7,504 nucleotides of DNA. Origin: Bacteroidota bacterium (lineage in GTDB: Bacteria; Bacteroidota; Bacteroidia; Bacteroidales; B18-G4). Positions 5,496 through 7,504 of the stretch are shown piece after piece. Below the pieces are notes generated by a model, which made no database searches, had not been told where the DNA came from, and saw only the letters and a list, made by a program, of their open reading frames with translations. Position 1 is the stretch's first letter, and every line of letters starts with the position of its first letter. A program made the position numbers and the translations under genes. The stretch is from NCBI GenBank assembly GCA_030635045.1, contig DAOVZP010000068.1, positions 1 through 7,504 of the forward strand. Direction: 5' to 3'.

Positions 5496-5533
5496 CATTC
5501 TAAATTGTACAGTATAAATACAGAATTGTAAAT

Positions 5534-5938
5534 CTAATATTTAGGCGTTTCTCCCCAGAAATTAGTATATATATCAGCATCTTCCCCAAAAGATTCCACG
5601 TCATCACCCTGGATCTTGTACGTGGAATGCTGGCCAATGATCTCTGAAAAGACGATATCATATTCTTCACCATTATCATCCACCATTATTACCCTGGCCA
5701 GGTTTTTATGATCCATGTAATCACCAAGGGGGGCATGGCAAACCGGGCAAAAAATATCCACCTTATCGCCATCATTTAACTTAAAGGCAGAATGTGTTGT
5801 TGCCGAGTATTCGCCCAGGATCGGACTGAGCAAAAGCAGGCCGGAAGGGCCTTCAGGAGGCTTTGCAAGCAAAACTATCTTTTTGTTGGGCACCAGCTGA
5901 CTGCGGCATTTTGGGCAAAGAAGGTTATTCTCTTTCAT
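5534..5938 (-). CDS. Conserved hypothetical protein with two CxxC zinc-ribbon pairs
   Basis: This is a 134-residue soluble protein with no signal peptide or membrane segment. Cysteine pairs CPKC (Cys8/Cys11) and CPVC (Cys64/Cys67) are spaced as the two knuckles of one zinc-binding site, separated by a ~50-residue insert that includes GPSGLLLLSPILGEYS. The C-terminal half is acidic and contains the strand-like segments ARVIMVDDNGEEYDIVFSEI and STYKIQGDDVESFGED. I recall similar short Bacteroidota proteins annotated only as hypothetical, and I do not know a function. The zinc site is inferred from the motif. The start at 5938 places Cys8 near the N-terminus, as expected, and an exact -7 box lies 23 bp upstream. 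It is on the same strand as the fusion gene (gap 69 bp) but appears to have its own promoter. Its 3' end abuts the repeat block. Confidence 0.8.
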   Translation of the reverse strand: MKENNLLCPKCRSQLVPNKKIVLLAKPPEGPSGLLLLSPILGEYSATTHSAFKLNDGDKVDIFCPVCHAPLGDYMDHKNLARVIMVDDNGEEYDIVFSEIIGQHSTYKIQGDDVESFGEDADIYTNFWGETPKY

Positions 5939-5960
5939 GGGTTTCCTGATTATGATATAA

Positions 5961-5968
5961 CAAAATTA
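5961..5968 (-). promoter_or_regulatory. Predicted -7 promoter box of the zinc-ribbon gene
   Basis: On the minus strand the sequence is TAATTTTG, an exact TAnnTTTG match, 22 bp before the ATG at 5938. A TTTG exists at 5981-5984, but only 12 bp away, too close to serve as a normal -33 box. The call therefore rests on the -7 element and its position. Confidence 0.45.
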
Positions 5969-6007
5969 GGGTAATACGATCAAAATGTAAAGGAATACAA
6001 CGGATAT

Positions 6008-7504
6008 TTATTCGATTTCAAAAATAAATATCCCACTCTCGCCGTCAGATTTTTCATAAGCACGTATCATGCTGGATGTATTGAAGGGCATGGCGACATT
6101 CCCATAGTGGTCGATGGCAATGACCCCGCCACCGCCGCCAATGGGCTTTAGCTTGCCATTAATGACACTGTCTGCGGCCTCGGAAAGGCTTAGCCCGCCA
6201 TACTCCATTAAAGCTGAAATATCATAGGATACCACATTGCGGATGAAATACTCCCCATGGCCTGTTGCCGATACAGCACATGTGCTGTTGCCGGCAAAAG
6301 TGCCGGCGCCGATCACGGGTGCATCTCCCACACGTCCGTGCATTTTGTTGGTCATCCCTCCGGTAGAGGTGCCTGCTGCCAGGTTGCCAAGCTTGTCAAG
6401 GGCTACGGCACCAACGGTGCCATGCTTCTGGGTTTGTTCTTTCTCCCTGTCTTTAATTCGTTGCAGGCTGTTCCACCTGCTTTGGGTAAAGAACCATGAT
6501 GAATCCACGATCTCAAGGCCCTGGGAGGCAGCAAATTGCTCAGCGCCTTCACCAATAAGCATAACATGGGGAGAATTGCTCATTACCATGCGTGCAGCAC
6601 TTATAGGGTGCCTGATGTTTGTAACACCGGCAACGGCACCGGCATTCCTGCCATTCCCGTCCATGATGGATGCATCAAGTTCATTGTTGCCAAGTTCAGT
6701 AAAAACAGCCCCTCTTCCGGCATTAAAAATTGGATTGTCTTCCATGTATCTTATTGCTGCTTCAACGGCATCCATGCTGCTGCCACCGTTTTCAAGGATA
6801 AAGCTGCCGGTGTCGAGGGCATGCCTGATGGCTTCCAGATAAGCTTTTTCTTTTTCAGGGGAAATGCTTTCACGTGTGCCGCCTCCGGCTCCGCCATGCA
6901 CAACCATGGCCCATTCGGCCTGATGAGAAGGCCTGCTGCCATAAATGGCCGATTCGGCCAGCTGTTTAATGTTATAAAGTCCGAAGAGGTGTCCTGAGGT
7001 GAGCAGGATCACCACCACAATCACCCAGCGCACGAAGTTCACACCTTTCTTCACTGCAAGGCGTGATGCGATGAGGGCGCCAAATACATTCCCAACCGTT
7101 AGTGTGAGCCCGTATTCCCAGTTTACCTGGCCATAGATCAGGAAAATGATCAGGGTGACAGGTGTATACAGAAGCACAATAAAAACCTTTACGGCATTTG
7201 CTTTAACCAGGTCATAACCAATGCTGAAAACCAATGCAGTAAGGAGAAAATAGCCAATACCCATATGAATGAATCCACCATAAATACCGATCAGGAAAAA
7301 TAATATGATCTGGAATACACTGGTCTTTTTCTTTATCAGTTCATCCCTGGCCGACAACCATTTTTGAGGTTTATAGATGATGAACACAAGCATGAAAAGC
7401 ATGACTACTGCTATGGCTTTTTCAAAAAAATCCTCATTAATATCAACCGCGATCAAAGCTCCGACAATGGAACCAAGCACTGCAGGTATCCCCAGGATGA
7501 TCCC
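6008..7504 (-). CDS. TauE/SafE (TSUP) transporter fused to isoaspartyl peptidase/L-asparaginase, 5'-truncated
   Basis: One uninterrupted frame of 498 codons enters from the right edge (no start seen) and ends at 6008. Visible residues 1-~178 are the later part of a TauE/SafE anion-exporter domain: hydrophobic helices near 1-18, 27-43, 62-96, 106-124, 130-147 and 158-176, with GIYGGFIHMGIG as the family glycine motif. Residues ~198-498 form a nearly complete Ntn-hydrolase of the isoaspartyl peptidase (plant-type asparaginase) family. It begins MVVHGGAGGG. It has the nucleophile Thr363 in KHGTVGAVALD (codon 6416-6418), the substrate motif GRVGDAPVIGAG and the ATGHGEYFIR loop. Autocleavage before Thr363 is expected. 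Relatives are usually exported through a signal peptide; here the last TSUP helix takes that place. There is no stop or plausible separate start with a signal peptide at the junction. The domains are clear, but whether the fusion is real or due to a sequence error is less certain. Confidence 0.88.
   Translation of the reverse strand, partial: GIILGIPAVLGSIVGALIAVDINEDFFEKAIAVVMLFMLVFIIYKPQKWLSARDELIKKKTSVFQIILFFLIGIYGGFIHMGIGYFLLTALVFSIGYDLVKANAVKVFIVLLYTPVTLIIFLIYGQVNWEYGLTLTVGNVFGALIASRLAVKKGVNFVRWVIVVVILLTSGHLFGLYNIKQLAESAIYGSRPSHQAEWAMVVHGGAGGGTRESISPEKEKAYLEAIRHALDTGSFILENGGSSMDAVEAAIRYMEDNPIFNAGRGAVFTELGNNELDASIMDGNGRNAGAVAGVTNIRHPISAARMVMSNSPHVMLIGEGAEQFAASQGLEIVDSSWFFTQSRWNSLQRIKDREKEQTQKHGTVGAVALDKLGNLAAGTSTGGMTNKMHGRVGDAPVIGAGTFAGNSTCAVSATGHGEYFIRNVVSYDISALMEYGGLSLSEAADSVINGKLKPIGGGGGVIAIDHYGNVAMPFNTSSMIRAYEKSDGESGIFIFEIE

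Larger units (their letters stand above)
5092..5533. repeat. Hairpin-bearing tandem repeat, 253-bp period, about 1.7 copies
   Basis: The segment 5092-5280 matches 5345-5533 at a constant offset of 253 bp without gaps. By hand count the 185-bp core (5096-5280 against 5349-5533) has 26 mismatches, about 86% identity. Seven of the mismatches cluster in one 10-bp spacer (5181-5190). The unique part between the copies (5281-5344) adds two more hairpins. The order is: hairpin, TATAGC-containing spacer, hairpin, heptamer-phased tail, reversed hairpin, spacer, reversed hairpin, then the next copy. The block fills the gap between convergent genes and stops exactly at the stop codon of the 5534-5938 gene. 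There is no coding capacity and no transposase. It resembles REP/BIME-like intergenic elements in general form; the family is not one I can name. Confidence 0.9.

Noticed and set aside
5092..5533. CRISPR array
   Set aside because: There are only two long diverged copies at a 253-bp offset, no short identical repeats with unique spacers, and no cas genes.
5020..5533. Insertion sequence or MITE remnant
   Set aside because: No terminal inverted repeats with target duplication and no transposase fragment were seen.
6237..6997. Several long plus-strand open frames
   Set aside because: They are antisense to the peptidase domain, which has clear catalytic motifs, and their translations look random.
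7478..7480. GTG as the start of the fusion gene
   Set aside because: The frame continues upstream to the window edge with in-family sequence (GIILGIPAV), so the true start lies outside.

Overview
The window looks like a chromosomal segment from a member of the Bacteroidota, probably a Bacteroidales/Marinilabiliales-type organism. Three things point there: the gene families (a DUF6029-like surface barrel, a TlpA thioredoxin with a short lipid-export-style leader, a conserved zinc-ribbon hypothetical); start codons preceded by A-rich leaders without a Shine-Dalgarno sequence; and several exact TAnnTTTG boxes, the Bacteroidota -7 promoter element. No phage, plasmid, transposase, defence or secretion locus is visible.

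Layout. Bases 1-2129 carry three minus-strand genes: the 5' part of a DUF6029-like envelope protein, a secreted TlpA-like thioredoxin, and a class I mannose-6-phosphate isomerase (manA). A divergent promoter region at 2130-2215 separates them from four plus-strand genes. These are a LOG-family nucleotide phosphoribohydrolase and a radical SAM enzyme of the AmmeMemoRadiSam type (amrS), which abut, then a UPF0200/dNMP-kinase-like P-loop protein and a dCMP deaminase, which overlap by 20 bp. After the convergent intergenic region come two minus-strand genes: a small protein with two CxxC pairs, and a large 5'-truncated open frame that joins a TauE/SafE (TSUP) membrane transporter to an isoaspartyl peptidase/L-asparaginase.

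The genes are mostly housekeeping or accessory metabolism. ManA links fructose-6-P and mannose-6-P. LOG removes the base from nucleoside monophosphates. The kinase-like/dCMP deaminase pair suggests a step in deoxynucleotide supply (dCMP to dUMP). TlpA and the barrel act in the envelope.

The unusual parts are the non-coding DNA and the fusion. The 514-bp convergent gap (5020-5533) is almost entirely repeat. It has an 8-unit array of a 9-bp motif, followed by a 442-bp block with a 253-bp period. That block contains six short hairpins whose arms differ in sequence but stay complementary around a GG(A/C) loop, four facing one way and two the other. Heptamer arrays occur inside this block and again in the amrS-kinase gap. 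The TSUP-peptidase fusion, with charge-based topology placing the peptidase in the periplasm, is the most interesting protein-level observation. I found no evidence of a multi-gene novel system.
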